DNA of 64,000 nucleotides from Streptomyces coelicoflavus (lineage in GTDB: Bacteria > Actinomycetota > Actinomycetes > Streptomycetales > Streptomycetaceae), in the NCBI RefSeq assembly GCF_003112555.1, contig NZ_BEWB01000004.1, forward strand, positions 248,001-312,000. Reading direction: 5' to 3'. Each line of letters starts with the position of its first letter. Position 1 is the stretch's first letter. A model generated the notes under the pieces. It was not told where the DNA came from. It saw only the letters and a program-made list of their open reading frames with translations, and ran no database searches. Shown one piece after another: positions 1 through 9,128 of this stretch. Made by a program: the position numbers and the translations under genes.

Positions 1-1581
1 GTCCGCAGCCACGCCCTCTACGGCGACACCACCGGCGAGACCGACGAGTTCGGCCTGCCCGTGCGCTACCCGTGGGCCGAGGACTACCGGGGCCGCGCGG
101 CCGTCGTCTACGGCCACACCCCCGTCCCGGAGGCCACCTGGCTCAACAACACCATCTGCCTGGACACCGGCGCCGTCTTCGGCGGCAGGCTCACCGCGCT
201 GCGCTGGCCGGAGCGCGAGCTGGTCGACGTACCGGCCGAGCGGGTCTGGTACGAGCCGGCCAAGCCGCTGCGCACCGAGGCGCCCGGCGGGCACGACGGC
301 CGCCCGCTGGACCTGGCCGACGTCCAGGGCCGCCGGACGGTGGAGACCCGGCACGCCGGGCGGATCACCGTGCGCGAGGAGAACGGCGCGGCGGCCCTGG
401 AGGTCATGAGCCGCTTCGCCACCGACCCCCGCCTGCTGCCGTACCTCCCGCCGACCATGGCACCGACCGCGACCTCCGGCGTGGACGGCTACCTGGAGCA
501 CCCGAAGGAGGCCTTCGCGCAGTACGCGGCGGACGGCGTCGCGCGGGTGGTGTGCGAGGAGAAGCACATGGGCTCGCGGGCCGTGGCCCTGGTCTGCCGC
601 GACGCGGAGGCCGCCCGCGCCCGGTTCGGTGGTGGGGGTACCTCCCGCTCGAGCGCAGCCGAGAGTGGGGGAGGCCCCACCGGGTCCCTCTACACCCGTA
701 CCGGCCGCCCGTTCCTGGACGACGCGTCGCTCACCGAGGAGATCCTCGACCGGCTGCGCACCGCGGTCGGCGAGGCCGGCCTGTGGGAGGAACTGGCCAC
801 CGACTGGCTGCTCCTCGACGCGGAGCTGATGCCGTGGTCGCTCAAGGCGTCCGGCCTGCTGCGCTCCCAGTACGCCGCCGTGGGCGCCGCCTCGGGCGCG
901 GTGTTCCCGGGCGCGCTCGCCGCGCTGGAGGGCGCCGCGGCGCGCGGCGTCGACGTGGGCGACCTGCTGGCCCGCCAGCGCGACCGGTCCGCCGACGCGG
1001 CCGCGTTCACCGACGCCTACCGCCGCTACTGCTGGCCCACCGACGGCCTGGACGGCGTCCGCCTGGCGCCGTTCCAGATCCTCGCCGTCCAGGGCCGCAG
1101 CCTGGCCGCACTGCCGCACGACGAGCAGCTCGCCCTCCTCGACCGGCTCGTCGAGCACGACGGCAGCGGCCTGCTGCGGACCACCCGGCGGCTGTACGTC
1201 GACACCGGCGACCCGGAGTCGGTCGCGGCGGGCGTCGACTGGTGGCTGGAGATGACCGGCCGCGGCGGCGAGGGCATGGTCGTCAAGCCCGTCGGCGCCC
1301 TGGCGAAGGACGGGAAGGGCCGCCTGGTGCAGCCCGGCATCAAGTGCCGCGGCCGGGAGTACCTGCGGATCGTCTACGGCCCCGAGTACACCCGCCCCGA
1401 CAACCTCGCCCGGCTCAGGCACCGGTTCCTGAACCACAAGCGGTCCCTGGCGGTCCGCGAGTACGCCCTCGGCCTCGAGGCCCTGGACCGCCTCGCGGAC
1501 GGCGAGCCGCTGTGGCGCGTGCACGAGGCGGTGTTCGGGGTGCTGGCGCTGGAGTCGGAGCCGGTGGACCCGCGCCTGTGA
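1..1581 (+). CDS. pnkp: Polynucleotide kinase-phosphatase, C-terminal part (RNA repair), 5' truncated by window edge
   Basis: The reading frame is open from base 1, so the N-terminal kinase and most of the phosphatase domain lie outside the window. The visible start (GDTTGETDEFG, then VVYGHTPVPE) looks like the end of a metallophosphoesterase phosphatase domain. The rest matches the adenylyltransferase (ligase-like) domain of bacterial Pnkp: motif I EKHMGSRA with the putative adenylated lysine at codon 562-564, and motif IV GGEGMVVKP near base 1270. In the family, Pnkp works with the methyltransferase Hen1 to mend cleaved RNA such as tRNAs cut by ribotoxins. Hen1 is usually adjacent and would be expected upstream, outside the window. 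An in-frame palindromic repeat is inserted between motifs (see 631-681). A transcription break follows, as the next gene starts 144 bp later. The family call is confident; the repair role is family knowledge. Confidence 0.9.
   Translation, partial: VRSHALYGDTTGETDEFGLPVRYPWAEDYRGRAAVVYGHTPVPEATWLNNTICLDTGAVFGGRLTALRWPERELVDVPAERVWYEPAKPLRTEAPGGHDGRPLDLADVQGRRTVETRHAGRITVREENGAAALEVMSRFATDPRLLPYLPPTMAPTATSGVDGYLEHPKEAFAQYAADGVARVVCEEKHMGSRAVALVCRDAEAARARFGGGGTSRSSAAESGGGPTGSLYTRTGRPFLDDASLTEEILDRLRTAVGEAGLWEELATDWLLLDAELMPWSLKASGLLRSQYAAVGAASGAVFPGALAALEGAAARGVDVGDLLARQRDRSADAAAFTDAYRRYCWPTDGLDGVRLAPFQILAVQGRSLAALPHDEQLALLDRLVEHDGSGLLRTTRRLYVDTGDPESVAAGVDWWLEMTGRGGEGMVVKPVGALAKDGKGRLVQPGIKCRGREYLRIVYGPEYTRPDNLARLRHRFLNHKRSLAVREYALGLEALDRLADGEPLWRVHEAVFGVLALESEPVDPRL
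631..681 (+). repeat. Palindromic REP-like element inserted in frame within pnkp
   Basis: Nested inverted arms are visible: GGTGGGG at 631-637 pairs with CCCCACC at 675-681, CCTCCC at 641-646 pairs with GGGAGG at 669-674, and a central CGCTCGAGCG (647-656) is self-complementary. The translation across it is a low-complexity Gly/Ser stretch that interrupts the ligase domain without shifting the frame. From memory, similar palindromes are dispersed in Streptomyces genomes, normally between genes; copy number in this genome cannot be judged from one window. Confidence 0.7.
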
Positions 1582-1677
1582 CGCACGTTTTCGGCCGAGT
1601 CGCCCACCAGGGGCGGCTCGGCCGGACCGACGCCGCCCGAACCCCACATGTCCCTGGTTAACCGTCAGTTCCCGTGC

Positions 1678-1719
1678 TAACTTCGCAGGTCGGTCAGGGA
1701 CGTACCGACTCATGGGGGA
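1678..1719 (+). promoter_or_regulatory. Candidate -10 (TAACTT) and Shine-Dalgarno for the VMAP operon
   Basis: TAACTT at 1678-1683 is a plausible -10 in an AT-richer patch (GGTTAACCG lies about 20 bp upstream, with no convincing -35). GGGGGA at 1714-1719 lies 6 bases before a GTG and fixes that codon as the operon's first start. The promoter is inferred; the ribosome-binding site is seen directly. Confidence 0.3.
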
Positions 1720-1725
1720 CAGTCG

Positions 1726-3273
1726 GTGGAGACAGCCACGGGATTCGGCGGAGCCGAGGGCGATTCCGGGCATGCACGCGGGCTGGCACTGCTGCTGGAG
1801 CTGACCGAGGCACTGTGCGCACTCGGCTGCACGGACGACCCGCAGGGGCGGGTCCAGTTCGCCGCGGTGCTCGGGGACCAGCTGGGCCGCACCGTCGACC
1901 TGCGCGGTGTCAAACAGCGCGAGGACGTGGTCACCCTGGTCCGCGCCGCGCTGAACGTGGCGGGCGGGGAACGCGTACTCGTCACCGTGGTGCGCCTCCT
2001 CGAAGGACCGCTCGCCGGCGACGAACTGGACCGGCTGATCACCCCCGGCCAACCCGCCGGCCCCGACGCACCGCCGGGCCCGCTGGGCAGCGACGACGAG
2101 GCCGCCGCGCGGGCCGTCCTCGCGCGGGGCGAACTGCCCGCCGGCCGGCTGCGCGACGACCTCGCCGAGGAACTCAACGGCCTCGACCTGCCGAGCGGGC
2201 TCTTACCCGAACAGCTCTTCCTCCACGTCCTCGCGTGGAACACCCAGCCGGACGGCCTGCCGCCCGCCGTCCTCCTCCTCGACCGTGCGGCCCCGCTGGC
2301 CGCCACGCGAGGCCACCGCACCGCGCTGACCGACTGGGTCGACGACTGGGTGAAACGGGCCGGTCTCCCGCGAGAGCTGGAGCGGCGCCGGCAGGCCCGC
2401 GCCCACATCGTGCAGGACCCCGACATCCCCCGCGCCCTGATCGTCGCGGTCGAGCCCGCCCGGGACGGCTCCGACGACGTCGTCGTACGGCCCTGGCTCA
2501 ACACCGCTCCGGGCCGGTGGGATCCGCAGCCCGGCGCGCCGGCCGTGACCACCCTGGACGCGCTCGGCCCGGCCGTCGACGACGCGCTGCGGCAGGGCGC
2601 CCGGATGTGGACCGGACCGGGGGACCCCGGCTCCGGTGGACGCGGGCAGCCGTCGGCGTACGTGGAGTTCGTCCTTCCGTACGACCTCCTCAACCACGAT
2701 GTGGCGAGCTTGACGTACCGCGTCGGCGACGGGCGGCCGTTGCCGCTCGGGCTGAAGTACGGGGTGCACCTACGCAGCCTGGAGCGGATGCGCACCGACG
2801 ACGCACTGGTGCGGCACCAGTGGCAGGAGCGCTGGCACGCACTGCGCCGGCACGGGGTCGGCGTGCACGGCTGGAGCGAGCCGGACGCGCGACGGCTCGA
2901 CGCGTGGCAGGCGACACTCGCGGGGGACACCAGGCACACGGCGGTGGTGCTCGACGCACCGGCCCACGACCCCGCCATGGAGGCGCTCAAGGCCGCCATA
3001 GCCGAAGGCATCGGCCTGGCGGTGTGGGACCGCAGGGGGGCCTTCCCCGAGGAGCGGCGCGAAGTGGTGACCGCCGTGTTCGCGGCGGTGCCCAGGCCCG
3101 GGCAGATCCCGCTCGCCATCCACCGCCTGCGGCAGAACGCCGAACTGAACCAGCAGGGCCCCGGCCGTCTTCTGGGCCGCCACATCGGGTTCTTCTGGGA
3201 CGATCCCACCCGAGTCGTCGACATGCACACAAACGACCCCGGCGAGAGCGCCGGCGAGGAGGCACCGGCATGA
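1726..3273 (+). CDS. VMAP: vWA-MoxR associated protein with N-terminal EAD2 adaptor domain
   Basis: 515 residues from a GTG preceded by GGGGGA. Residues about 22-100 (LLELTEALCALGCTDDP, then RVQFAAVLG) fit the effector-associated domain 2 (EAD2), a small helical adaptor. The C-terminal half, about 215-515, fits the VMAP-C domain, with YVEFVLPYDLLNHDV and LKYGVHLRSLERMR as its most typical stretches. In the published ternary conflict systems (vWA, MoxR, VMAP), VMAP is the part that carries or recruits an effector. Here it has no obvious enzymatic domain, so the EAD2 would recruit a partner with a matching EAD2; the caspase-like protein at 11761 has one. It overlaps the next gene by ATGA, implying coupling. 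A TTA leucine codon at 2203-2205 suggests bldA-dependent translation, late in development. Confidence 0.75.
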   Translation: METATGFGGAEGDSGHARGLALLLELTEALCALGCTDDPQGRVQFAAVLGDQLGRTVDLRGVKQREDVVTLVRAALNVAGGERVLVTVVRLLEGPLAGDELDRLITPGQPAGPDAPPGPLGSDDEAAARAVLARGELPAGRLRDDLAEELNGLDLPSGLLPEQLFLHVLAWNTQPDGLPPAVLLLDRAAPLAATRGHRTALTDWVDDWVKRAGLPRELERRRQARAHIVQDPDIPRALIVAVEPARDGSDDVVVRPWLNTAPGRWDPQPGAPAVTTLDALGPAVDDALRQGARMWTGPGDPGSGGRGQPSAYVEFVLPYDLLNHDVASLTYRVGDGRPLPLGLKYGVHLRSLERMRTDDALVRHQWQERWHALRRHGVGVHGWSEPDARRLDAWQATLAGDTRHTAVVLDAPAHDPAMEALKAAIAEGIGLAVWDRRGAFPEERREVVTAVFAAVPRPGQIPLAIHRLRQNAELNQQGPGRLLGRHIGFFWDDPTRVVDMHTNDPGESAGEEAPA

Positions 3274-4394
3274 ACACGCAGGAACAGACGTCCCCGAACG
3301 GCTGGCGCGTGTTCCACGGCACCGGCCGGCCGCCGGCCGTCGCGCCCCCGCTGCCCGAGGCGCCGCCGTGGCGGCGTTTCCTCGGCGTACCGTCCCAGCC
3401 CGCCCCGCCGGACGAGCCGGAGGCCGCGGTGCGCCGGCTGGGTCCCGGCGACGTCACTCCCCAGCTGGGCCCCGACGAGATCGACACCGTCAACGCGGCG
3501 CTGCTGCTGCGCCGGCCGCTGCTGATCACGGGGCCGCCCGGTATCGGCAAGTCCACCCTCGCCTACGTGATCTCCAGGGAACTGGGCCTCGGCAGGGTCC
3601 TGGAGTGGAGCATCGTCAGCCGGACCACGCTGCGGGACGGGCTGTACACCCACGACGCCATGGGCCGCGCCCAGGCCATCGCCGCCTGGCAGGCCGGACC
3701 GCGCGGCACCGCGGCCCGCGAAGCGGACGCGACCGGACCGGCGGCGGCCACCCCGGAGGGTGCGGACCCCGTGGCGGGCGACGCCGACCCGTCAGTCGTA
3801 TCAACACACAGTCAACTGCCGCCTGTTCTGGGGAACTTCATCACCCTCGGGCCACTGGGCACCGCGCTGCTGCCCTACGATCGGCCCCGGGTGCTCCTTG
3901 TCGACGAACTCGACAAGAGCGACATCGACCTGCCGAACGACCTGCTGCACGTACTGGAGAACGGAAGCTATGACGTCCCGGAGCTGGTGCGCGACGCCGC
4001 CGACACCGCGCGCGTCCACACCAGCGACCCCAGCGGCCAGGCGCTGGTGCGAAGCGGCCGCGTCGAGTGCCGGGAGTTCCCGGTCGTGGTGATCACCAGC
4101 AACGGAGAGCGCGAGTTCCCCGCCGCCTTCCGCCGCCGCTGCCTGCCGCTGGAGCTGCGCATCCCCGGCCGCGAGCAGCTGCTCGCCCTGGTGGAAGGGC
4201 ACCTGGGAGTCCGGCCGGAGGGCACCGAGCTCCTGGTGGACGAGTTCCTGGGCCGGATCCGGTCCGGCGGCACCCACTCCCTGGACCAGTTGCTCAACGC
4301 TGTCCAGATGACTACCGCGGGTGGTTTCCAGGCGCACGGTGACGGGCGTAAGCTCGTGGAAATGCTGCTCCGCGACCTCGCGAAGGGCCGCTGA
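3270..4394 (+). CDS. MoxR-type AAA+ ATPase of the vWA-MoxR-VMAP system
   Basis: 374 residues, starting at the ATG that overlaps the preceding stop (ATGA). Walker A GPPGIGKST is at residues 88-96, Walker B is LLVDELDKSD, and the sensor-1 region VVITSNGEREFP is followed by an arginine-rich FRRRC. MoxR ATPases are chaperone-like machines that work with vWA proteins, remodelling or activating a partner by ATP hydrolysis. Being second of three back-to-back genes with a VMAP and a vWA-like protein, it is assigned as the central ATPase of that ternary system. The N-terminal 60 residues are proline-rich and probably flexible, and an acidic Ala-rich insertion of about 30 residues sits between Walker A and Walker B. 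The ATPase call is very safe; the system role is inferred from context. Confidence 0.85.
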   Translation: MNTQEQTSPNGWRVFHGTGRPPAVAPPLPEAPPWRRFLGVPSQPAPPDEPEAAVRRLGPGDVTPQLGPDEIDTVNAALLLRRPLLITGPPGIGKSTLAYVISRELGLGRVLEWSIVSRTTLRDGLYTHDAMGRAQAIAAWQAGPRGTAAREADATGPAAATPEGADPVAGDADPSVVSTHSQLPPVLGNFITLGPLGTALLPYDRPRVLLVDELDKSDIDLPNDLLHVLENGSYDVPELVRDAADTARVHTSDPSGQALVRSGRVECREFPVVVITSNGEREFPAAFRRRCLPLELRIPGREQLLALVEGHLGVRPEGTELLVDEFLGRIRSGGTHSLDQLLNAVQMTTAGGFQAHGDGRKLVEMLLRDLAKGR

Positions 4395-7300
4395 ATGACC
4401 GGCTTTCCCAGGGAGCGCGCATCCGGACCGGGCGACGGTGACGCCGTATCAGGGACGTCGCCTCCGTCGGCGTTCGCCGAGTCCGTCGAAGGCGCGAGTG
4501 GGCACGGAGCGGCGCACACCTCTGCCCTGCCCGAGGGACCGGCCGTCCGCGAACAGCGGGGCGCGGACGCCCCGGAGCCGGCCGACGCGCACTGGCGGGA
4601 GGTCGCCGAGGCGGTCTGGCTCGCAGCGTACTGGGATCGCCACGGCGGCCCCGGCACGGTCCACCCGGAACCGGCGACGGGACCCGACGCCGCACCACCG
4701 GCCCACCCGGCCGCCACCGGGACGCCCACCCCGTCCGACGGCGATCCCCGGCCCGGGAGCGACGTCGGGGACGCGGCCCCACCGGTGCCGTCCCCGGCGG
4801 CGGGCGACGCGCGTGCCGCCGACGCCGCGCCGCTCCCACAACCCGACGTCCCCGGCCAGGGCCCGGGCACCCGGCCCGCACCGCCGTCCGACCTCACGGA
4901 CCGGAGCACGTCCATCGGCCCGCCGACCGCGGTGGCCGTCGAACGAGCCGCCGGGCCACGGTTGTTACCCGACCACGAGGGCACCTTCACCCTGCACGCC
5001 GGGCAGCCGCTGCTGCCCCCCGAGGAGCGCCCGCAGCCCGGTCCCGGCCGCACCACCGCGCTGCTCGCCCGAGCCCTGCACCAACTCGCCCGGCGCATTC
5101 CCTCCCGTCACACGCTCGAGCTCGACGAGGAGGCCACCGCCGAGCAGGGCCTGTCGGACGGCCTGTGGCTGCCCTTCCTGCGCCCCGCCCGGGCGACCGC
5201 CTTCGACCTCGTCCTGCTGATCGACGACGCCCCGACCATGCGGATCTGGCAGGAGACCTGCGCCCGCCTCACCGAGGCCGCCGAACACAGCGGAGCCTTC
5301 CGCGGTGTCCGAGCCGTCCGGGTCCACGTACCACGCACCGGGACCGCCACCCTGCGCCGCTCCGGCGACGGAGCCGCCGCCGACCCCGCCGAACTCCTCG
5401 ACGGCCGCGGTGGCCGGGTCTTCCTGGTCGTCACCGACGGACTCGCCCACGGCTGGGCGGCTCCGGCCGCGGACGACCTGCTCGGCCGCCTCGGCCACGC
5501 CGGCCCGACGGCACTCGTCCACCTCCTGCCGCCGCACCTGCGTCACCGCACCTCCCTCTACCCGTACCAGGCGGTCCTGGAGGCCGGCGGGTTCGGCGCC
5601 GCCAACGAGGGCCTCGGACACTGGGCGCCGCCCGGCGGCCCCGACCCGCTGCGCCCGCTGCCCGAAGCCGGCGACGGCTCGGTACCGGTGCCGGTGCTCT
5701 CCCTCAAACCCGGCTCCCTCGGGACCTGGGCCGATCTCGTCACCGGCGAGCGGGGCGTGCGCCGGTCCCTGCCCGTCGTCCTCGCGGGCGCCCTCGCCAA
5801 GGGCGCGCCGGCGCCCGGTCTGCGCGCCCCGCGCCTCTCGCGCGCCGCCACCGCGGCCGTACGGCGCTTCTTCACGCTCGCCACTCCCGCCGCACGACGC
5901 CTCGCCACCCAACTGGCCGCCATCCCCTTCGAGTTCGACCTGGTGGAACAGATGCGGCGGCGCACCATGCCGGAGACCGGCCCCGACCACCTCGCCGAGA
6001 TCCTCATGGGCGGCCTGATCGACTGGGACAGCGGCGGCGAAGGCCGCCCCGAGTTCGCCGACGGGGTGCGCGAGGCACTGCTCGCCACCACGACCCGCAG
6101 CCAACTCGCCCGCACCGTCAGCATGGTGGGTGAACTGCCGGCGGCGGGCCGACGCGGCGTCGCCCTGCGCGCGGCGCTGCACGACCCGGCCGGGGCCGCT
6201 CTGCCCGACCCGGCCGAGCACGGCTGGGTGCGCAGTGAACTGGCCGTGATGCGCGCTCTCTCGGGGCCCTACTCCGAACGGGCCAGGCGCATCGAACCCC
6301 GAATCTCCGGGCGCCGGTCGCCCGGTGCGGCCGAACGGGTGGGCGCCGGTTTGCCCGCGGGTACACCCACTGAGGTGAACCCTGCGGGCGGCGGGGGATC
6401 ATCCGGCGGCCGAGAAGGCAGTGATCCAGCGTCAGGCAACCCCGACGACCCTGGAGACCACGTGCCGCCCCTGGTAACCGACGCGACCCCACTCGAAGCC
6501 CCGGAGGCTGAGCAGCTCATGCAGAGCACCACGACTGCGACGTCCGCCCTACTGGTGAACGTTCCCCTGCGGAACACCTCGTTCGTCGGCCGGCAGGGGC
6601 TGCTGAGGGCCGTGGAGGAACAACTGAGTGACCAGGACACGGCCGCGGTCCTTCCGCACGCGCTGCACGGTCTCGGCGGCGTCGGCAAGTCCCAGCTCGC
6701 CCTCGAGTACATCTACACCCACCAGCACGACTACAAGGTGATCTGCTGGATCCCCGCCGAGCAGGAGAGCCTCATCCTGGCCGCGCTGGCCAACCTGGCC
6801 GGCCGGCTCGGCATCGCTCCGTCCGGCCACGAGCGGGGTGCCCCGGCCGCGAACACCGCGGTCCCCGCCGTGCTGGAGGCACTGAGTGCCGGCACCCCGC
6901 ACGCCGACTGGCTGCTCGTCTTCGACAACGCCGAGGACATCGACGTGGTGCGCCAGTACTTCCCCGCCAACGGGCCCGGGAAGGTCATCGTCACCTCCCG
7001 CAACCGCGGCTGGGAGCGGGTCGCGAACCCGCTGCCGGTGAGCGTCTTCGAGCGGTCGGAGTCCGTCGAGCTGCTCCGCAGGCGCTCGCCCCACCTGACG
7101 ACCGAGGACGCCGACCGGCTCGCCGAGGCCCTCGGCGACCTGCCGCTGGCCGTGGAGCAGGCGGGCGCCTGGCGCGCCGTCACCGGCATGCTGGTCGACG
7201 ACTACCTCGACCTGCTCGCCCAGCGCAGCCCCGAAATCCTGGAACTGGACCCCAATCCCGACTACCCGGTCTCCGTCGCCGCGGCCTGGGACCTCTCCCT

Positions 7301-9038
7301 GGAGCGCATCCAGCAGAACAACCCGGGTGCCAGGCAGCTCCTCGACATCTGTGCCGGCATGGCCCCCGAGCCGATCCCGCGCTCGATCCTGCGCGGCAGC
7401 CGCGGCGTCAGCATCACCGCCGAGATCGACCCCCTGCTGCGCGACTCGATCAAGCTCAACCGCGCCATCCGCGACCTCAGCCAGTTCTCCCTGATCAAGG
7501 TCGACACCCGCTCCAACACCCTCCAGATGCACCGCCTGCTGCAGACCGTGCTCCTGGCCAAGCTCGGTCCGCAGGAGCGGGAGCGGATGCGGGGCGCCGC
7601 GCACCAGCTGCTGTCGGCCGCCAAGCCGGGACCCTACGGCTCTCCGCTGGAATGGGCCGAGTACCAGTCGCTGCTGCCCCACCTCCGTGCGTCGCACGCG
7701 GTGACCAGTACCGACACCTGGGTACGGGACCTCGTCGCCGACAGTGTGTGGTTCCTGTACTACTGGGGTGACCACGACGGTTCCGCGGAGTTCGCCCGGC
7801 AGACCTACAGCGCCTGGCTCGCGGCCTCCGGCGAGGAGGACATCCACGTCATCCGGATGGCCAAGTGCCTGTCGTTCCTGCTGCGGCAGACCGGGCACGT
7901 GCCGGAGTCCATCCCGCTGGTGGAGAAGGCGCTGGAGACGTCCCGCGGGCTCGGCGTCGAGCCCGAGGAGCTGATCGACTCACTGTGCGAGACGGCCGAC
8001 GCCCGCCGCTACCAGGGCCGGCTCCAGGAGGCGCGGAGGCTCAGCCAGGAGGCCACCGAACTGGCCCGGTCCCTGTTCGGCCTCGACGACCCCTCCACCC
8101 TCCGCGCGACCCACTCGTGGGGGGTCGACCTGCGGCTGTGCGGAGAGTTCCGGGAAGCACTGCCGCTGGACCAGGAGAACGCCCGGCTGCGCGACGTGCA
8201 CTTCGGGTCCACCAGTTTCTACACGCTCAACACCCTCAACTGCGCGACGATCAACACGCGGGAGAGCGGCGACTACCCCGGTGCCCGCGAGGCCCAGGAG
8301 GACGTGTACCGCCGGGCGTGTGCCGCGCTCGGTGACGAGCATCCGCTCGCCCTGCGCACCGCCCGCAACCTCGCCGTGTGCCGACGCCGGGACGGAGCGC
8401 TGGCAGCGGGTGCCGAGCTGGCGCAGGAAACCCTGCGGCACTTTGTCAGCCGCTACGGGGAGGATCACTTCGACTCGCTGGCCACGGCGACCAACGTCGC
8501 CGTCGACCTGCGCCTGGCCGGGGACCTGGAGGGCTCCCGGGAGCTGGCGGAGCGCACCGTGCGGCGCTATGTGCAGAGGCTCGGCGAGGACCACGTGTGC
8601 ACCCTGCTGGCCAGGGTCACCCTGGCAGCGACGCTGCGGACGCTCGGAGCCCTGGACAGCGCGCAGGAGGAGGAGGACGGTGCGGCACGCCGGCTGACCG
8701 AGACGGTGGGGGAGCGGCACGTCGTCAAGCTGACCGCCGACGTGGGACGGGCCGGTACGGCCTACGCACGCCTGGACTTCGACCGGGCCCGCGACATCGA
8801 CGAGGCCAATCTGCCGCTGCTCGCGGAGGTCGCCGGCGAGGACCACCCGGTCACCCTGTCCTGCATGGCCAACCTCGCCCTCGACCTGCGCGGTCTGGGC
8901 AGGGGCGCGGAGGCCGACGAGCTGCAGCGCAAGGCCGTCGAGGGCTTCACCCGCGTGGTCCGCGCCGACCACCCCTGGCTGCTGGCGGCCCGTCAGCGCC
9001 GGCGCATCGAGTGCGACATCGCGCCGGTCCCGATGTAA
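4395..9038 (+). CDS. fxsT: vWA-like (SAV_2336-type) / NB-ARC / TPR protein, FxSxx-COOH-system TPR type
   Basis: 1547 residues; the ATG begins directly after the previous stop, with no gap. Layout: about 1-230 disordered and Pro/Ala-rich; about 270-560 a vWA-like fold (LLIDDAPTM at residues 275-282 in place of the canonical DxSxS, later VVTDG); about 728-1110 an NB-ARC STAND NTPase (Walker A GLGGVGKSQ from residue 759, Walker B LLVFDNAED, sensor KVIVTSRN, GLPL-like GDLPLAVEQ); about 1125-1540 kinesin-light-chain-like TPRs (GDEHPLALRTARNLA and relatives). The NB-ARC-TPR half resembles proteins named FxSxx-COOH system tetratricopeptide repeat protein, and the front half resembles the SAV_2336 N-terminal family. 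It supplies the vWA arm of the ternary system and adds a sensor/oligomerisation module. The degenerate MIDAS suggests metal-independent binding. A TTA codon lies at 4965-4967. Confidence 0.8.
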   Translation: MTGFPRERASGPGDGDAVSGTSPPSAFAESVEGASGHGAAHTSALPEGPAVREQRGADAPEPADAHWREVAEAVWLAAYWDRHGGPGTVHPEPATGPDAAPPAHPAATGTPTPSDGDPRPGSDVGDAAPPVPSPAAGDARAADAAPLPQPDVPGQGPGTRPAPPSDLTDRSTSIGPPTAVAVERAAGPRLLPDHEGTFTLHAGQPLLPPEERPQPGPGRTTALLARALHQLARRIPSRHTLELDEEATAEQGLSDGLWLPFLRPARATAFDLVLLIDDAPTMRIWQETCARLTEAAEHSGAFRGVRAVRVHVPRTGTATLRRSGDGAAADPAELLDGRGGRVFLVVTDGLAHGWAAPAADDLLGRLGHAGPTALVHLLPPHLRHRTSLYPYQAVLEAGGFGAANEGLGHWAPPGGPDPLRPLPEAGDGSVPVPVLSLKPGSLGTWADLVTGERGVRRSLPVVLAGALAKGAPAPGLRAPRLSRAATAAVRRFFTLATPAARRLATQLAAIPFEFDLVEQMRRRTMPETGPDHLAEILMGGLIDWDSGGEGRPEFADGVREALLATTTRSQLARTVSMVGELPAAGRRGVALRAALHDPAGAALPDPAEHGWVRSELAVMRALSGPYSERARRIEPRISGRRSPGAAERVGAGLPAGTPTEVNPAGGGGSSGGREGSDPASGNPDDPGDHVPPLVTDATPLEAPEAEQLMQSTTTATSALLVNVPLRNTSFVGRQGLLRAVEEQLSDQDTAAVLPHALHGLGGVGKSQLALEYIYTHQHDYKVICWIPAEQESLILAALANLAGRLGIAPSGHERGAPAANTAVPAVLEALSAGTPHADWLLVFDNAEDIDVVRQYFPANGPGKVIVTSRNRGWERVANPLPVSVFERSESVELLRRRSPHLTTEDADRLAEALGDLPLAVEQAGAWRAVTGMLVDDYLDLLAQRSPEILELDPNPDYPVSVAAAWDLSLERIQQNNPGARQLLDICAGMAPEPIPRSILRGSRGVSITAEIDPLLRDSIKLNRAIRDLSQFSLIKVDTRSNTLQMHRLLQTVLLAKLGPQERERMRGAAHQLLSAAKPGPYGSPLEWAEYQSLLPHLRASHAVTSTDTWVRDLVADSVWFLYYWGDHDGSAEFARQTYSAWLAASGEEDIHVIRMAKCLSFLLRQTGHVPESIPLVEKALETSRGLGVEPEELIDSLCETADARRYQGRLQEARRLSQEATELARSLFGLDDPSTLRATHSWGVDLRLCGEFREALPLDQENARLRDVHFGSTSFYTLNTLNCATINTRESGDYPGAREAQEDVYRRACAALGDEHPLALRTARNLAVCRRRDGALAAGAELAQETLRHFVSRYGEDHFDSLATATNVAVDLRLAGDLEGSRELAERTVRRYVQRLGEDHVCTLLARVTLAATLRTLGALDSAQEEEDGAARRLTETVGERHVVKLTADVGRAGTAYARLDFDRARDIDEANLPLLAEVAGEDHPVTLSCMANLALDLRGLGRGAEADELQRKAVEGFTRVVRADHPWLLAARQRRRIECDIAPVPM

Positions 9039-9119
9039 CCGGCCGCCCGGCCGCCCGCCCGCCCGGCCGCCCGGCCGCCCGCCCGCCCGGCCGCCTGCCC
9101 GCCCGGCCGCCCGGGCAGC
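9039..9119. repeat. 24-bp GC-rich tandem repeat between converging genes
   Basis: A 24-bp unit starting CCGGCCGCCCGG is perfectly repeated at 9039-9062 and 9063-9086, followed by a degenerate third copy to about 9119. It fills nearly all the space between the TPR gene and the antiporter, whose ends face each other. It is pure GC and rich in CCGG palindromes, so it could form strong hairpins and act as a transcription block for both strands, but no standard terminator shape is obvious. Confidence 0.75.
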
Positions 9120-9128
9120 CGGGTTCGC

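Noticed and set aside
1674..3269. Forward open frame continuous with the MoxR gene, which would give a 906-residue protein
   Set aside because: The part before 3270 is Arg/Pro/Gly-rich shadow of the VMAP gene; the true start is the ATG overlapping the VMAP stop.
9039..9119. CRISPR-like array
   Set aside because: Units are contiguous without spacers; this is a simple tandem repeat. No CRISPR array or cas gene was seen in the window.
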